Shown here: positions 35,274 through 48,261 of the stretch, piece after piece | Layout: each line of letters starts with the position of its first letter | Position numbering within the stretch: position 1 is the first letter of the stretch | Assembly: GCA_025667525.1 (NCBI GenBank) | Contig: CM046878.1 | Location: 95,123,237-95,187,236 of the forward strand | DNA: 64,000 bases | Direction: 5' to 3' | Origin: Glebionis coronaria | Taxonomy: Eukaryota > Streptophyta > Magnoliopsida > Asterales > Asteraceae | The notes under the pieces: model-generated | Told to the model about the DNA's origin: nothing | Database searches by the model: none | The model's input: the letters and a program-made list of their open reading frames with translations, nothing else | Translations under genes and position numbers: made by a program

Positions 35274-36542
35274 CACTACTACACAAAGTGATTAATAGAT
35301 CACTCTATATAGTACGGTTTTGCTAAAAAGTGAACTATTTAAGGAGAAAGCTGATAAAAAGAACGGTTATATAACAAACAACCGTTCTATCTATGTTTAA
35401 GAATAAATAGTTCAGTTTTTATGGGAAAAACACAGTTGTCACAAAGTCCCACAAAATTCCATTCAATCTTAAATAGAACGGTTACATAATGAACAACCGT
35501 TCTATCTATGTTTAAAAATAAATAGTTCAGTCTTCATGTAAAAAATGCTCTATCTAAGTTGTCACAAACTCCCACAAAATTCTATTCAATCCTAAATAGA
35601 ACGGTTTTCATGGAACAACCGTTCTATCTAATATGAAAATTAAATAAGTTGTCCCAGACTCCCACAAAGTACAGCTGGATTCCATTTAAATCTTTAATAG
35701 AACGGTTTTTATAGAACAAGCATTCTATTTAACTTCCCCAACAGCTCCCTGCTCAGAGACACAGTACATGTGACGAATGTTTCCCCAAAAACATCAAAAA
35801 AACTTCATTAACTTCACCATTAATTCTCCCAAAAAAAACTTACAAATTCTCTAAAATAACTCAAATTCAAGAATTTATATTCTTTTCATTTAAAAGGTAC
35901 ACAATATTTATGTTTAATATTGTGTTTATTATACTTGTTAACATAAAATTTATCTATGATTAATTTTATGTTTATTCAAAGTTTTGTTTGTTAATTTTAA
36001 TTATTTGTTTCTATATAGTTATTTGAAGAAATTTCTTTGTGTCGCGGTGATGGCTAGCTAATTTTGACCTATTGAAATAAGATATTTTACTAAACTTTTA
36101 AGCTAACCACATATTAATCATAGTATTTCATGGTATCATTTATGCATTTAGTATAAGTTAAGATAGATTTTAGTAACCCCGTAGATGACTACCCGTTCGT
36201 AATTAACCTAATAGAGGTTACTTTCGATTGTCCCCATTTGGGAATGCTTTTTAAATATTTAATCTCATTTAGGATGTGATTACGTATTATGAAATCGAGT
36301 ATTATTTGAGATAAATCGACATCATTTTTCCTTACTCCTATGAGTTTTCGTTTTATGCCCATACTTGAGGAGTTGAGGGGAAATGCTGCCGATTTTTCTT
36401 AATAATACTCGACTCATAATACGCATTCACATATGAGATTAAATATTTAAAAAGTGGGTTAGGATTTCCCGGTTGGCCACTATTGTCATATCTTATCATA
36501 TCATGCATGCATCTTAATAAATATATAATTTTGTATTTTTAG
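35274..36542. other. left subterminal region of the CACTA element
   Basis: AACCGTTC and GAACGGTT repeats lie at 35,362-35,390, 35,473-35,500, 35,597-35,620 and 35,699-35,710, in both orientations. In En/Spm such motifs bind the element's own TnpA-like protein. The rest looks like leader and promoter. Confidence 0.7.
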
Positions 36543-39500
36543 ATGGATCGAAGGAAGTGGATGTACAATAGCGATTGTGTTTCCCCTGAATATGTTAAAG
36601 GGTTGTCTGAATTTATTAAAGCTGCTGAGGATCATCAAGCAAATACAAGAAAAGCCCTAATTTCGTGTCCGTGTCAAGATTGTGCACATTTTATTTATCA
36701 TGATGATACTGAGACAATTAGATACCATTTATTTAGATATGGGTTTACGGAAAACTACACATGTTGGAAACATCATGGTGAAGCACCACGTGATTGTAAC
36801 GATGTTGTTTTAGAAAGTAATGTCAATAATAACGATGATCATTGCAGTAGTAGTCGTCAGAATATCAATGACATGCTACATGATGCCGAGCACAGGGTTC
36901 TAAATAGCGCGCTATAGCGCGCCTTATAGCGGGCTATAGCGTGAAGCGTGGCCTCCACGTTACGAAACAGAGTAAGGCGGCGTCTTAAGGCGTAGCGTGC
37001 TAAAAAGCGCGATAAAGCGTGATATAGCGCGCTATAGCGCGTAACGTGGCGCTTTTTTTCGAATCTTTTTGCTGATTTACAAGAATTTTGCTCGTTTACT
37101 AATTTTTGGCTATTTAGTTGACTTGGACTTAGTAATTTTACTATGGAGATAAATCCTCGAGTAACTAATAGCCAGTTTTGTTTTCAACTAAAACTAAAAT
37201 ATTGCTCAATTTTATAAACTCGCTATATAAATACTAATTTATAAACATTTTATGCCGCTATATATCACGCTTCAGAAAACGCCATAGCTTCGCTATAGCT
37301 TCTGTAGCTTGTAGCTTGACAATAACGCTACGCCAGGCTTCACGCTATTTACAACCTTGGCCGAGCATAATACCGAGCTTGATATGGAGAAATTACAAGA
37401 ATTGTTTGTCGAATAAGAAAAACCATTTTATACCAATTGTACTAATTTTACCAAACTTTCAGCCGTGTTGCAGTTGTTGACAATAAAAGCAGAACATGGT
37501 TTTAGTGATGTGGGGTTCGACAAAATACTAGAGTTGTTTAATAAAATGTTGCCTAAAAACAACGAGTTACCCACTTCTACGTATAAAGCTAAAAAATTGT
37601 TGTGTCCGTTGGGATTGGAAGTCCAAAGAATAGATACATGTCCGAGAGATTGTATATTGTATAGAAAAGGGTATAAAAACCCTGCACAAATGTCCTATAT
37701 GTAAGGTATCAAGGTATAAAGATAAAAACCTAACAGAATTTGATGAAGATGTCACGAAGAATGGCCCTGCTGCTAAAGTTTTGTGGTATTTGCCAATCAT
37801 ACCAAGACTTAAGCAGTTGTTTTCGAACCCTAAGAATGCAAAATTGTTAAGGTGGCATGCCGAAGATCGCAAAATCGACGAGAAAATCAGACATGTGGCT
37901 GATTCTTCACAATGGAAGAGTATTGATAATCATTATACAGAATTTTCGGCTGAGGTAGAAATATACGGTTTGGGCTTAGTTCAGATGGAATCAATCCATT
38001 TGGAAATATGAGTAGTCGTCACAGCACTTGGCCAGTTCTTATATGCATCTACAACCTTCCATCTTGGTTATGCATGAAGCATAAATACATCATGATGTCA
38101 TTGTTAATTCAGGGTCCAAAGCAGCCTGGAAATGATATTGATGTGTATTTGGAACCGTTAATCGAAGACATGAAAGATCTTTGGGATAAAGGCGTCGATG
38201 TTTACGATGCTTATAAAAAAGAGCGTTTCAAACTATTTGCCATGATTTTTTGTACCATAAGTGATTTTCCAGCGTACGGTAACTTGTCAGGTTATGGAAC
38301 GAAAGGGGCGAAGGCATGTCCTGTTTGTGAAAAAGACACCCACTCGCGGTGGTTGACTAACTGTAAGAAAACTGTTTATATGGGACACCGCAGGTCACTT
38401 CCAGAATCACACCCGTACCGTAAAAAAACTGTTTGACGGTACATTAGAGCGTGGAATAATGGCAGAATCATCGAACGGACATACTAAACTCTCTCGTGTC
38501 AAGGATATAAAAACTGTTTTTGGGAAAAAAGATAAAGCTCCGCCAACTAATAAGAATATTTGGAAGGAAAAAATCCATATTTTGGAAATTACCGTATTGG
38601 TAGCATTTACTGGTCCGACATTGTCTTGATGTAATGCATATTGAGAAAAATGTTTGTGAAGCTCTAATTGGCTTATTGTTAAACATAAAAGGGAAAACAA
38701 AAGATGGGATTAATGTTCGAAATGATATGGTAGAAATGGGGATTAGAGATGAGCTTGCGCCACAAGATATTGGTAATAAAAGAACGTATTTACCGGCTGC
38801 TTGTTATACACTGTCCAAGGCTGAAAAAACTAAATTTTGTCAATGCTTGCACGATATTAAAGTCCCATCGGGTTATTCTGCTAACATTAAGAAGTTGGTG
38901 TCAATGCAAGACCTAAAGTTGCTTGGTATAAAGTCCCACGACTATCATGTTTTAATAACGCAAATGATTCCAATCGCAATTCGTGGAATATTGCCACCTC
39001 GTGTCTGACACACAATCACAAAGCTCTGTTTGTTTTTTAATGTGATTCATTCCAAAGTTATTGACCCTGAAAATTTAGATGAATGGCAACGTGATATTAT
39101 TCTCACTCTTTGCCAGCTAGAGATGTACTTTCCACCTTCCTTTTTTGATGTCATGGTTCATCTCGTGTCTCATATTGTTGAGGAAATAAAGGCATGCGAT
39201 CCGGTATTTCTACATTACATGTATCCATTCGAGAGCATATGGGTTTTTAGAAAGGGTATGTAAGGAACCAATCCCGACCGGAAGGAAGCATTGTTGAAGG
39301 GTATGTTTCAGAGGAGGTTGTTAGTTTTTGTACAAGTTATATCGATGGAATTCCAGATATTGGTGTTCCTGTATCTCGACACAAGGGTAGACTTGAAGGG
39401 AAAGGGACGATTTGGCGCACTGATGTCACACCGAACAACGACGATTTAGAGCAAGCACACTTTACGGTTTTGCAGAACATGACATCTATTGCACCCTATG

Positions 39501-40213
39501 TACACGAGCACCTGTCACTTTTAAAAAGAAACAACAGTCGTCGAGGGACACAATGGTTAGAAATGGAGCACAAACGAACATTTTCAAACTGGTTGAGAGA
39601 TACTGTAAAATCGAGATACCCAAATGTTGAAGCAGAAGTAATACAATTGACGTACCGCCCGCGACGTGTTTTCCATTATCAAGCTTACGACATTAATGGA
39701 TATACGTTTTACACCAAAGAACAAGATGGAAAGAGTACATTTCAAAATAGTGGAGTGACGTTAGTAGCAACAACAACAGATAATTCAAGATTGTCGTTCG
39801 CGAAAGAGTCGTATTATGGTGTCATTGAAGAAATTTGGGAATTGGATTACAATACGTTCTTTATGCCTCTTTTTTAGTGTAAATGGGTCAATAATGTAGG
39901 AGGTGTTAAATTTGACAAGGATGGTTTCACATGTGTCGACTTTTCTACACACGGCTATTCGTCGGATCCTTTTATTTTAGCCAAAGCTACCCAAATATTC
40001 TATGTCGAGGACCCAAGCGATATGAGATGGAACATTGTTATGCATAGCAAACGAAGTATTGTTGGTGTTGAGAATGTCGTGGACGAGGACGAGTATAATA
40101 AGTTTGACGAGATACCTTTGTTCTCTGTTGGTATTCAATTTGTAGATGAAGTTCTTGATGATACTGTTTACCTAAGATCAGACCACCAAGAAGGACATGA
40201 GGCCGAGGATTGA
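36543..40213 (+). pseudogene. Tnp2/TNPD-type CACTA transposase, broken
   Basis: The order of blocks is that of plant CACTA transposases. First a transposase-associated domain (MDRRKWMY..., CPCQDCAH, HLFRYGF) at 36,543-36,780. Then the Tnp2 core from 37,450 to 38,620 (KCPICKVSRYK, LRWHAEDRK, DGINPFGN, AYGNLSGYGTKGAKACPVC). Then DUF4218 at 39,030-39,260 (LCQLEMYFPPSFFDVMVHLV), and a DUF4216-like end (EDPSDMRWNIVMHSK). A hAT MITE at 36,893-37,359 splits the first exon. Frameshifts occur near 37,670, 37,980, 38,430 and 39,260, with nonsense codons near 37,413 and at 39,875-39,877 (TAG after MPLF, where relatives have Lys). Dead as it stands. Confidence 0.9.
36893..37359. mobile_element. hAT-like MITE with TATAGCGC interior, 8-bp target duplication
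   Basis: Starts CAGGGTTCTAAATAGCG and ends CGCTATTTACAACCTTG, imperfect inverted repeats of the hAT type. GCCGAGCA lies on both sides (36885-36892 and 37360-37367). The ends are rich in AGCGCGCTATAGCGC palindromes. Without the element and one duplication copy the transposase frame reads on. Confidence 0.92.
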
Positions 40214-40219
40214 CAAACT

Positions 40220-40973
40220 TCACACATCACAGGTAAACAACATCATTCGTAACATCAATTAACAAAATTTAAAATATATTCAAAAGACTAGTTTATAAAC
40301 ATTATTTTTGTTTATCTTGGCAGGAACAACATGCAAACTTCAATAACAAGCCGAACGCATGGGAGACTTTATTTAGTCATTTTGTGTTAAATGTTTGATT
40401 TATTTAGTTCGAAGTGTTGTAAAACTTTTTATGTTTTTGTTAACTTTATTTGATTTATTCGATTCAACTTGGATTGATGGTATTCGAGTTAAGTTACTTA
40501 GTATATTTTAGGGATAAGCATTTCGACATGAATCCCGAATTTGAACCCGAACCGTATCCGGGACCGTACCGAATCATGATACCCAAATCTCGTTCGGTAC
40601 TAGTACCGATATCCGAATCTCGTTCGGTACAAGATCGGTACATAACTTTTTAAATTGAAAGGACTAAATCGCGACGAGATTGGCACCGAGCTAATGCTAG
40701 TTTTTTTTAAAACAAATACAAACATTGTAAACTAAATAACGTTTATTATCAAAGGGCCGATCTATATAAGCCCAAATATTTTAGCGGGCTCACTTTTCAC
40801 TTCCCGCTACACTAAAAATTTCATTGAAAAACTTTCACTCGGCGCTAAAACATTTCATTATCTTATCTTTTCCCCCAAATATTTCATTCTCTCCTATCAT
40901 TTCCCAGATCTATTCCCAAACCCTAGCCAAAATCTATTCGGTAAATCCAGTCCCAACAAATCCTCAATCATCA
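40220..40973. other. spacer between the two CACTA genes
   Basis: Holds the 3' flank of the transposase gene and the upstream region of the second gene. A block from 40,509 starts TAGGGATAAGCA and contains 'cgttcggtac' and 'accgtaccgaa' repeats, so it looks like a piece of the hAT-like family seen at 53,007, but I find no right end or target duplication. Confidence 0.4.
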
Positions 40974-41028
40974 TGGCTCGTTAATGTGTTGCTGCTAAAG
41001 ACCTGTCCCAAAAAATCCTCGATCACGA

Positions 41029-41175
41029 TGATGAATACAATCATGATGATGAAGTCAATCACGATGATGAAGTCAATCACGATGATGAAGTCAATCACGA
41101 TGATGAAGACACTCACGCAGGAGAAGGAGAAGACAGTCAGGATGATGAAGACCATCAGGATGATGAAGACCATCC
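41029..41175. repeat. 18-bp tandem repeat encoding NHDDEV
   Basis: The unit aatcacgatgatgaagtc is repeated about four times, followed by looser aggatgatgaagaccatc copies. It gives an acidic Asp/Glu/His run in exon 1 of the second CACTA gene. Confidence 0.85.
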
Positions 41176-42674
41176 AAATGCTAGTCAGGTATATGTTCTT
41201 CTGCCCTCAAGCTTTAATTTTCCGGTTACTTTAGAAAATAAACAGTTTGGAGTTAGCGGTTGAAGCTTTTACTCGATACTTGCTGTTTCAATTACTCAAT
41301 TTTGTTTACATGTTGTTTCAAAATGCAATAGGCATATAATTAGAATCAGATGTTATTATTCCAAACACTCAAAATTTATCATCTTCCATTATTTTGAGTA
41401 TATGATATGCAGCTAGCCAGATATAAGTGCTTATTTTTTCTTTAGCTTTAAGTACAAGTTTACAATAAATTTTCAAGTATTTCGGGTAAATCTTACAAAA
41501 ACCGGCAGACCGATGTAATTTTTGTCAGGTTTGCAAAATATTTGATTCCTTTTTTCGTTTATGTTTTTTAAAGCTTTGATTAGCTCATACAATCTAAGGG
41601 TGAAGTTATGTTAGATGTATTTTTTCGCCGTCAAGTGTTAGTAACTTAGTCCTAGTTAAAGTTTGCGGGTGTTTCATATTCTGGTTTAGAATAAATGACA
41701 TTTTTGGTTGATTTGTTTACTTATGATCATAATTAGGATTTATGATTATGTATGTATTTAAATGTACCATTGATTTGCAGCTTTATGAGAGATTGAACAA
41801 CGGTAATACAAACGACATTAGTTTGTGTACAACTACAAATGAAGAAAATAGGTTTCGTTATGCCGTTAAACTGTAAAGGGTTTACTGCATAGACTCGGGA
41901 GTACTTTGGTGGTTTTACTTGAGTTTAAGGGGTGTTTGGGATAACATTTTGAATAATTAAATGATCCCATTTGAGTAAGCTACTAGGAAAACCACAGATA
42001 ATCACTTCTTTGAAACATTTTGCCAAACACTATTATCTGATTGTGTGCGTTTTGCAGTTGCAATACTCAGATAGTCTCCATCAAAAGGCAGAGTTATTTG
42101 TTAAAACTGATTCTATACTTACTATTTATCATATTAAACAGTTTGAAATTAGCAGCTTAAAGATTTTATTCACAATTTGCTAAGTAGAGTGGATTAGAAC
42201 CGCAAATACTCTCAAAATTGATCATATGCTGTATTAAAGCGCAATAGACATATAGCCATTATTAATAAGCAATCCTAAACACTCCTTAAACCACTATAAT
42301 CAGACACTTACAATGTGTAAATTTCATTGCAACTTCATTACATCTATGAATCAATCGATTACATATTTCATGAGTTGGTCTTGAGTCTATAACTAGAAAT
42401 TATGTCAACGAGTTGGGTTGGGTTTGGCTGATCCATAAGCTCGTTTTTGGCATTTTATGGATAATTACTTATTTGGCATATTTAGTTGATTGGGCTAATA
42501 GTTCACTAGAGTTCTAGGATAAACTATGTTGGTTTCATAATCTATGGTCCATGCAAAATGATATTGACAATGAGATTTGTTTTTTAGTTGTCAAAGAATC
42601 CTTCAAAGTGCAAACAATGTTCGACAAAATGCCTAACAGAACAAATATGCGGGGTGGTGTTTGTTTAACCTTAT

Positions 42675-42850
42675 ATAGCGAGCTCATGGCTTATTTGGTT
42701 TCGGGCTTCTGTTTGATAAGCTCAATTTTTGGAGGAAACTTTTTGCCTTATAATAACAAACAAACTTAAAACTTATAAAAAGTTTAAAACAAAAGTGAGC
42801 TTATAAATCATAAGCCCAAAACCAAATAAGCCATAAGCCAGCTGTTTGTA
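42675..42850. mobile_element. fold-back MITE in an intron of the second CACTA gene
   Basis: TGGCTTATTTGGTTT near 42,690 pairs with AACCAAATAAGCCA near 42,822, and gataagctc with gagcttat further in. No target duplication was made out. Confidence 0.45.
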
Positions 42851-45800
42851 TGATCTGCTGGTGACGCTCTCATTTTGTCATGCTTGATTACCAAGTAAAA
42901 TTCTGGGATGATTTGTTTAGCTTGTGGTGTACATTGATTTCATAACGGTATATGTCTTGTACTCAAAAACTTAGCAATATGGATATGCTGAAAGGTTTTC
43001 TATTTCAGTCTTATCCTGTAGAGGTAAAGTTCTGCCGTTGAACTACTATTATTGATATTGTTAAAGTGGTAAGTAAACAATCACTGCTAGAACAATATAA
43101 CCATTTAGTTAAGTAGAGATGTAGTCTTCATGCATTTAACTTTAAGATCTATGGCCGACTATTATGCGTGGCTATTTGAATTGTATTCGTGTATTACTAC
43201 CTAACTTATTGTTGAAATAATCTTACAAGTGTTGATTTAAGAATTTGGATGAATTTGAATTTGGTTTGTTGAAAAGAACTGAGTATTTGACCAAATGAAA
43301 GAGAAATTAATCAAGACAATGTTTATATTGAAATAGTGTAAGCAAAACCAAATGAATAATAGGTAGAAGCCTCAAAGTTGAGGCGAATAGGAACTCACTG
43401 TGATTGTAATTAGGCAAATAGGTTTAGCTTATGACAAGGTGTGTATTATCTGCCTCTCCTGGTTTGAATTTATTATGTGTTGGTCTTTAATCTTAACGGA
43501 ACATTAAATTTATTAAACAGGAACAACAATCGATCTCCATCATAGCAAAACCACGGAAAAAGAGAGGGATAAACAAAATACAAGATCTTCCTGTAGGCGA
43601 ATCTGTAAAGTTCAATAAGCTTGGCGTTGCTATAGGTAAACACCAACGTAAATTTACAACTTACTTTGGAAATGCTGTGAGGAAGAATATCTCTATCCTC
43701 ATCTCGGATTGGCATAAATCAAGGATGAAGATAAAGAGATGTTGTGGTTGGATGTTAAGGTATACTATCTAAGACTCTTAGCTTCATTTTCTTATGATTA
43801 AGATACACATTCACATCTTTAACAAGGTTTTATGTCAACTAAAATAGACGAAAATGAGAGTTAAAGACAATGATACAATTAAAAGTTATACACTTAAGTC
43901 GTGTGGCAATAAGTGGAGGGCGTTCAAGAACGGATTGAAGAACCAGTACATGCTGAAAACATTCTTCCTTTTAAGACATATACCTTCCTTGACCCGGTCG
44001 TTTGTGATGAATTCTGTCGCATCGAACATTATCCACCAAAAAAATGGTTTGTTTCACTGCCTTATGTGGTTTTATAATATATTATCATCTTATATTGAAA
44101 ATTTACTAATCTGTCTCCTACTGCCATGTAAAGATATTGCGTGAAGAATAAATTGCACGTGCAAAGAGTCAGATCAATCGACCTCGAGTAGGAGCAAAAG
44201 GCTTTGCTGGTTTTGAAGAGCAGTGGGAAGAAGAACGAAATGACCCAGATAAGGCAACCGATCTTCACAAGATTCCAGGTCGTGGGAGTATTTTTTGTTT
44301 GGGTAGAAGACGCCTTGATAAAGAAGGGAACCTAAGTGTGCCCCCAGAGATAGCTGTGATAGCAAAAAAATTGGTAAGTTTATTTCTTGTTCGTCTTTAT
44401 TTCTTTTAGCAAGGTTAACAAATATGCCTGCATTTTATCTTCTATTATGATCACAAAAAGATACCTAACATAGAAAAATTTAAAACGAAATATAACTGAC
44501 AGTATTTAATTCATTTCCATACTTTTATTGATTAACAGGTAGAAACAAGTGAACAGTTGTCTCAAGGGACTATTCAAGCTCAACCCGGAGCAGATGCTTT
44601 GACAATTGTGTATGGACCAGACCATGGGGGTCGAACTACGAGTGTTAGCTCTCTCGTTGGATGTAAAAAAGGCTTAAAAGGATATGTTAGGAAGAAAAGG
44701 AGCTACATTTATGAAGAGGTATCTAAAAAAATGCAAGAAAGTATAGTGTCCGGTCCGATTTGGAATTTGTTAAAGGAGAAATTTATGGAAGAAATTAGGA
44801 AGGCACCAAGCGTTGAAACGAGCAGTGTTGACAACATCATCAGAATAGATTCCATAAAGGTGATTTTTTGTGTTATATTTAGTAGACAACTGATTTGTTA
44901 CATATACATGTGTGGATGTGCCTAATACACACAACATGATCTGTTTTCTAGGAACCTACCACAATCTCGTTATTTAGTCCTGAATCCATTCTTATTGGGG
45001 AGAAGACCTTGTGCGCGCACGCGACGCTGTATCATGTTGGTGACGGCTTGATACATGGGAAAAGGTTGCGAACAGGTCACGTGAGGGTCTCTGTTATGCG
45101 AGTACTCAACGGGAAAGAAGATTTGGAGCTTCCTGTGCCGGATGAAGATATTTCTAATTTGGGAGGCGCGCTTCGGGCCTTTATTCAATAGCTAGTTGGA
45201 GCCATTGCTTCATTTAGGGTATTACTGTGATACACTTTTTCCATTTGTTTTTTTATATATTTTTGAGTTTATATATAAGTAGGATTTACTCATGTATTTA
45301 TAATTAAAAAATGTAGGGTTTGCAAGAAACCCCTTCAACAAGTGCGGCAGCCAAAAGTGCATCACCTGAAAATGTACAAAGATCTGAATGTTCAGCATTA
45401 TCGGCTACAACTGTTCCTACAGTTATTCAGGTACATCCTAAATCATTTTATCGTTTGTAGGTTTCAAAATACGTACAGTCCTTGATGCATCAGTAACATT
45501 ATTAAAAACTTGATGTCTACAAAAGCATTATGATATTTCTATCTCATTTATAAGGAACCCGAGTGTTCTTGGAGATTAACTCAACCTGCATAAACTATAC
45601 AATAAATGACCTGCTGCAAACCTAACGTGTCCTACCTAACCGTCTTACTACATTAAATATGTGAGCACTGATGTCTTTCATGTTGTGCAGGCTCAGGCTG
45701 CGGGTCGTGGAGTTGCTGGTCCTGGTAGGAGCAAGAAAAGAAAAATAAATACAGCAAAAGCACCCGTTAAGCTGTCCAAAGATGAGGAGGAAAAAGCTAA

Positions 45801-46936
45801 GATTAGAAAGCGATTGATCTTGTTGAAAAGGGATGTAGATAAAAGATTAGATGGTGTAAAGAAGGGTTATAATCGGTGGATGGAACGTAAGGATTGCGCC
45901 ATGCCACAACTTGTTGATTAAAAAAAATAGATTTTCCGGGATGCTACTCATTTTACGCTCCCCATCAACCCAATCGACATCATTGAATTTTTGGAGGTTG
46001 GAGAACAAATAGGAAACAACATTATCACTCTTTTCTTTAGGTATGATTAAACTAAATCTAATATCTAGATATTATGTTTATATGATCTCTAATTAGTTTG
46101 AGTGTCAAAGTAAAAATGGGACATAAGTTTAGTTCTTATTGTTGTTTGATCAGGTCACTTTATCTTCTAAAGGAAGCCGCGCCAAATAAAAATAACAAGA
46201 CACGTTTCTTAAACCCGGAAGTGATCACCGCAGATACCGGTTTGGACACGGATATTAATGTCATACTTTACTTGACAGAAGCATTAAGGGGTTATGATTT
46301 TTATGTGGCATCTTACTTGAACAGGTAAGAAAATCTTTATCTAATAAATTGTTTTTAAATTACTTGCTTTTGCTTTATGATAAGTTGTTTGCACATGTAT
46401 ACAGCCGTCATCATGCTCTTCTTATAATTTGCCCGAATCACGGAAAGGGGTTTATTCTGGATTCTTGTAATAGTGATAAAAAGAAAAAGAAAACCAAGGA
46501 AGATTATTATCTTGTTAATCTAGTGGAAAGGTAATTAAATTTTTATGTTGATTTCAAGTTAACTTATGTTTTAATGACACTTAAGACAACTTTTTGCTTA
46601 TTTTCTCCTTTTTAGAGTTGTTGGACCCTTGACTTGGGAGCTTCCTCTTGTGAATCAGCAAGAGGACAGTTGGGAATGTGGATTCTACGTCATGAAGTGG
46701 GTGCTTGATTTTGTGCTAAAATATCAACATGACGATTTTCCAAATAGAGTAAGTAATTGTTCAGAATCTTTAATTTTATTTTTCTTTTTTACCTATTTCT
46801 TATATTTAATGTAACATTTTTTATTTTTTTATCGTGTTGCATATAGCTCCATTGGGGTGATAACAAGGCATTAAGTATAAAGGAGATGGACGTTGTCGTC
46901 CATACGTGGTTTTCATTATGGCGCGACCTCGACTAA

Positions 46937-48258
46937 TGAGGTATTCTCATTATAGATACATATTCTCTGGATCTTAGAGACTTTTATTTGAATATAGTCT
47001 ACTGTTAACCAGTGAGACAGATTTGACATATATAGACGTACGATAAAATTAAATATATACAGGAGCGTAGGTTATGATAGCTACCTTGTTCATCATGTTC
47101 CATTGACCCACGGTAAACAGTCCTTTTCACGACATGTGTCATGGTATTTGAGCTACAAAAGCATAAATGTAGTCGGGGAATATACCAACAGAGAGTAAAA
47201 AAATATAAGTGACGATTACTTTAGGTGAAATAGGCTAAATGTGATTTGAATAGGATTAGTATAGTTTTCACATACTGTTGTTCGTGTAATGTGGCGAGTT
47301 ATCGGTTTAGAAGGCGAATTAGCAGTTTATTGTTAGATGTTACGTTTAGGTGGGATAAGCTAAATAGTTTTTATTTTGGTTGAGAGGATTAGTATATGTT
47401 TTGGATACTGTTTTGTGTGTCATGTGGCGAGTTATCGGTTTAGAAGGTGAATTAACGGTTTATTGTTAGATCTTACGTTTAGGTGAGATAAGCTAAATGT
47501 GATTTGAATAGTTTTTATTTTGGTTGAGAGGATGTACGTGTGCAATTATGCTTTATTGTAAGCTTTGGTGATGAATATGTATGTATGGGTACCGATTGAG
47601 TTAATATAATGCATGATTAATTTGGATAACATTCTTTAACTGATAGTATGGTAATTTACAGATAGTTGATGTTGCTCATAAGGAAGTTCACCTAAAAAGT
47701 TCCTTTTGAGTACTAGACGCATGCAGTTCGGGATTGATAGATCAGACGAAGGAAGCTCTCTAAGTAGCAGAACTTGTGAATCTCGTATTTTGAGGGTTTA
47801 GAATATGTGTTGCCATTTTCGTTTTCTAGTTTATGTTACTTTGGCATATAACTCGAATGCTCATTTTTAGTCTAGATGGTTGTACTATAAAATTATTTGG
47901 TATCTATGGAAAACTGTACATTTGTATATTAATTTGGTAATGAATTAAATTCTGGAAAACCTGCATATTTGTAGAATATAAAAATGGGTTTTTTTTTATT
48001 TTTAAAACTTTGTCAATATATTTGTTAGTAAGAACGGTTTGAAAACCGATCTAACTAATTCAATATATACATTAAAAATACGCTTTTAATAGATCATTTC
48101 TTAGAAAACAACCGATCTATTTATAACATTAAAAAGAACAGTTTCCAACCGATCTATATGTACAAGCCTTAAAAAGATCACCCCCTTTGTTAGATCAGTT
48201 CTTTACCGTTCTTTATAAGGCATTTTAACCGTTCTATTTAGACTTTTCTGTGGTAGTG
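46937..48258. other. right subterminal region of the CACTA element
   Basis: After the protease exons I see no ORF. From about 48,030 the motifs AGAACGGTTTG, ACCGATCTA and ACCGTTCT recur and mirror the left end. Confidence 0.65.
47215..47530. repeat. tandem repeat, unit about 130-150 bp, two and a half copies
   Basis: Blocks 'tggcgagttatcggtttaga' and 'tacgtttaggtgrgataagc' recur at about 47,292/47,425 and 47,341/47,474. It lies in the right arm of the CACTA element and is not coding. Confidence 0.75.
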
Positions 48259-48261
48259 CGT

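Larger units (their letters stand above)
40974..46936 (+). pseudogene. second CACTA gene: plant-transposase (Ptta/En/Spm) region plus C48 (Ulp1-like) protease
   Basis: A multi-exon gene. Exon 1 (from ATG 40,974) has a TAA as codon 4, then an acidic run with NHDDEV repeats. Later exons show a plant-transposase region: QRKFTTYFGNAVRKN (43,650), YTLKSCGNKWRAFKNGLK (43,900), GRTTSVSSLVGCKK (44,630) and a following segment at 44,960-45,190. The last exons form a C48 cysteine protease: RHHALLIICP (His near 46,412), GFILDS (Asp near 46,455), QQEDSWECGFYVMKW (Cys near 46,676), ending at TAA 46,934-46,936. C48 enzymes cut SUMO-like partners; captured ULP1 domains are known in plant transposons. Frameshift near 43,725 and stops after 44,140, 45,188 and 45,920 break it, though the protease exons themselves are open. 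Confidence 0.8.
35274..48258 (+). mobile_element. CACTA (En/Spm) transposon, 12,985 bp, 3-bp target duplication
   Basis: Ends are CACTACTACACAAAG on the left and, on the other strand, CACTACCACAGAAAAG on the right. CGT flanks both sides (35271-35273 and 48259-48261), the 3-bp duplication expected for CACTA elements. Both subterminal regions hold many copies of GAACGGTT and its complement. Inside, in plus orientation, are a Tnp2-type transposase gene and a second gene with a plant-transposase region and a C48 protease domain, both broken. It sits inside the Harbinger-like pseudogene of unit B and is itself hit by a hAT MITE. Confidence 0.92.

Noticed and set aside
36897..37060. GC-rich palindromic island as a possible regulatory or structural RNA locus
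   Set aside because: The ends and 8-bp duplication show it is part of a hAT-like MITE.
40824..41234. ORF with MKSITMMKSITMM repeats
   Set aside because: It is a shadow frame of the NHDDEV-coding repeat of the second CACTA gene.
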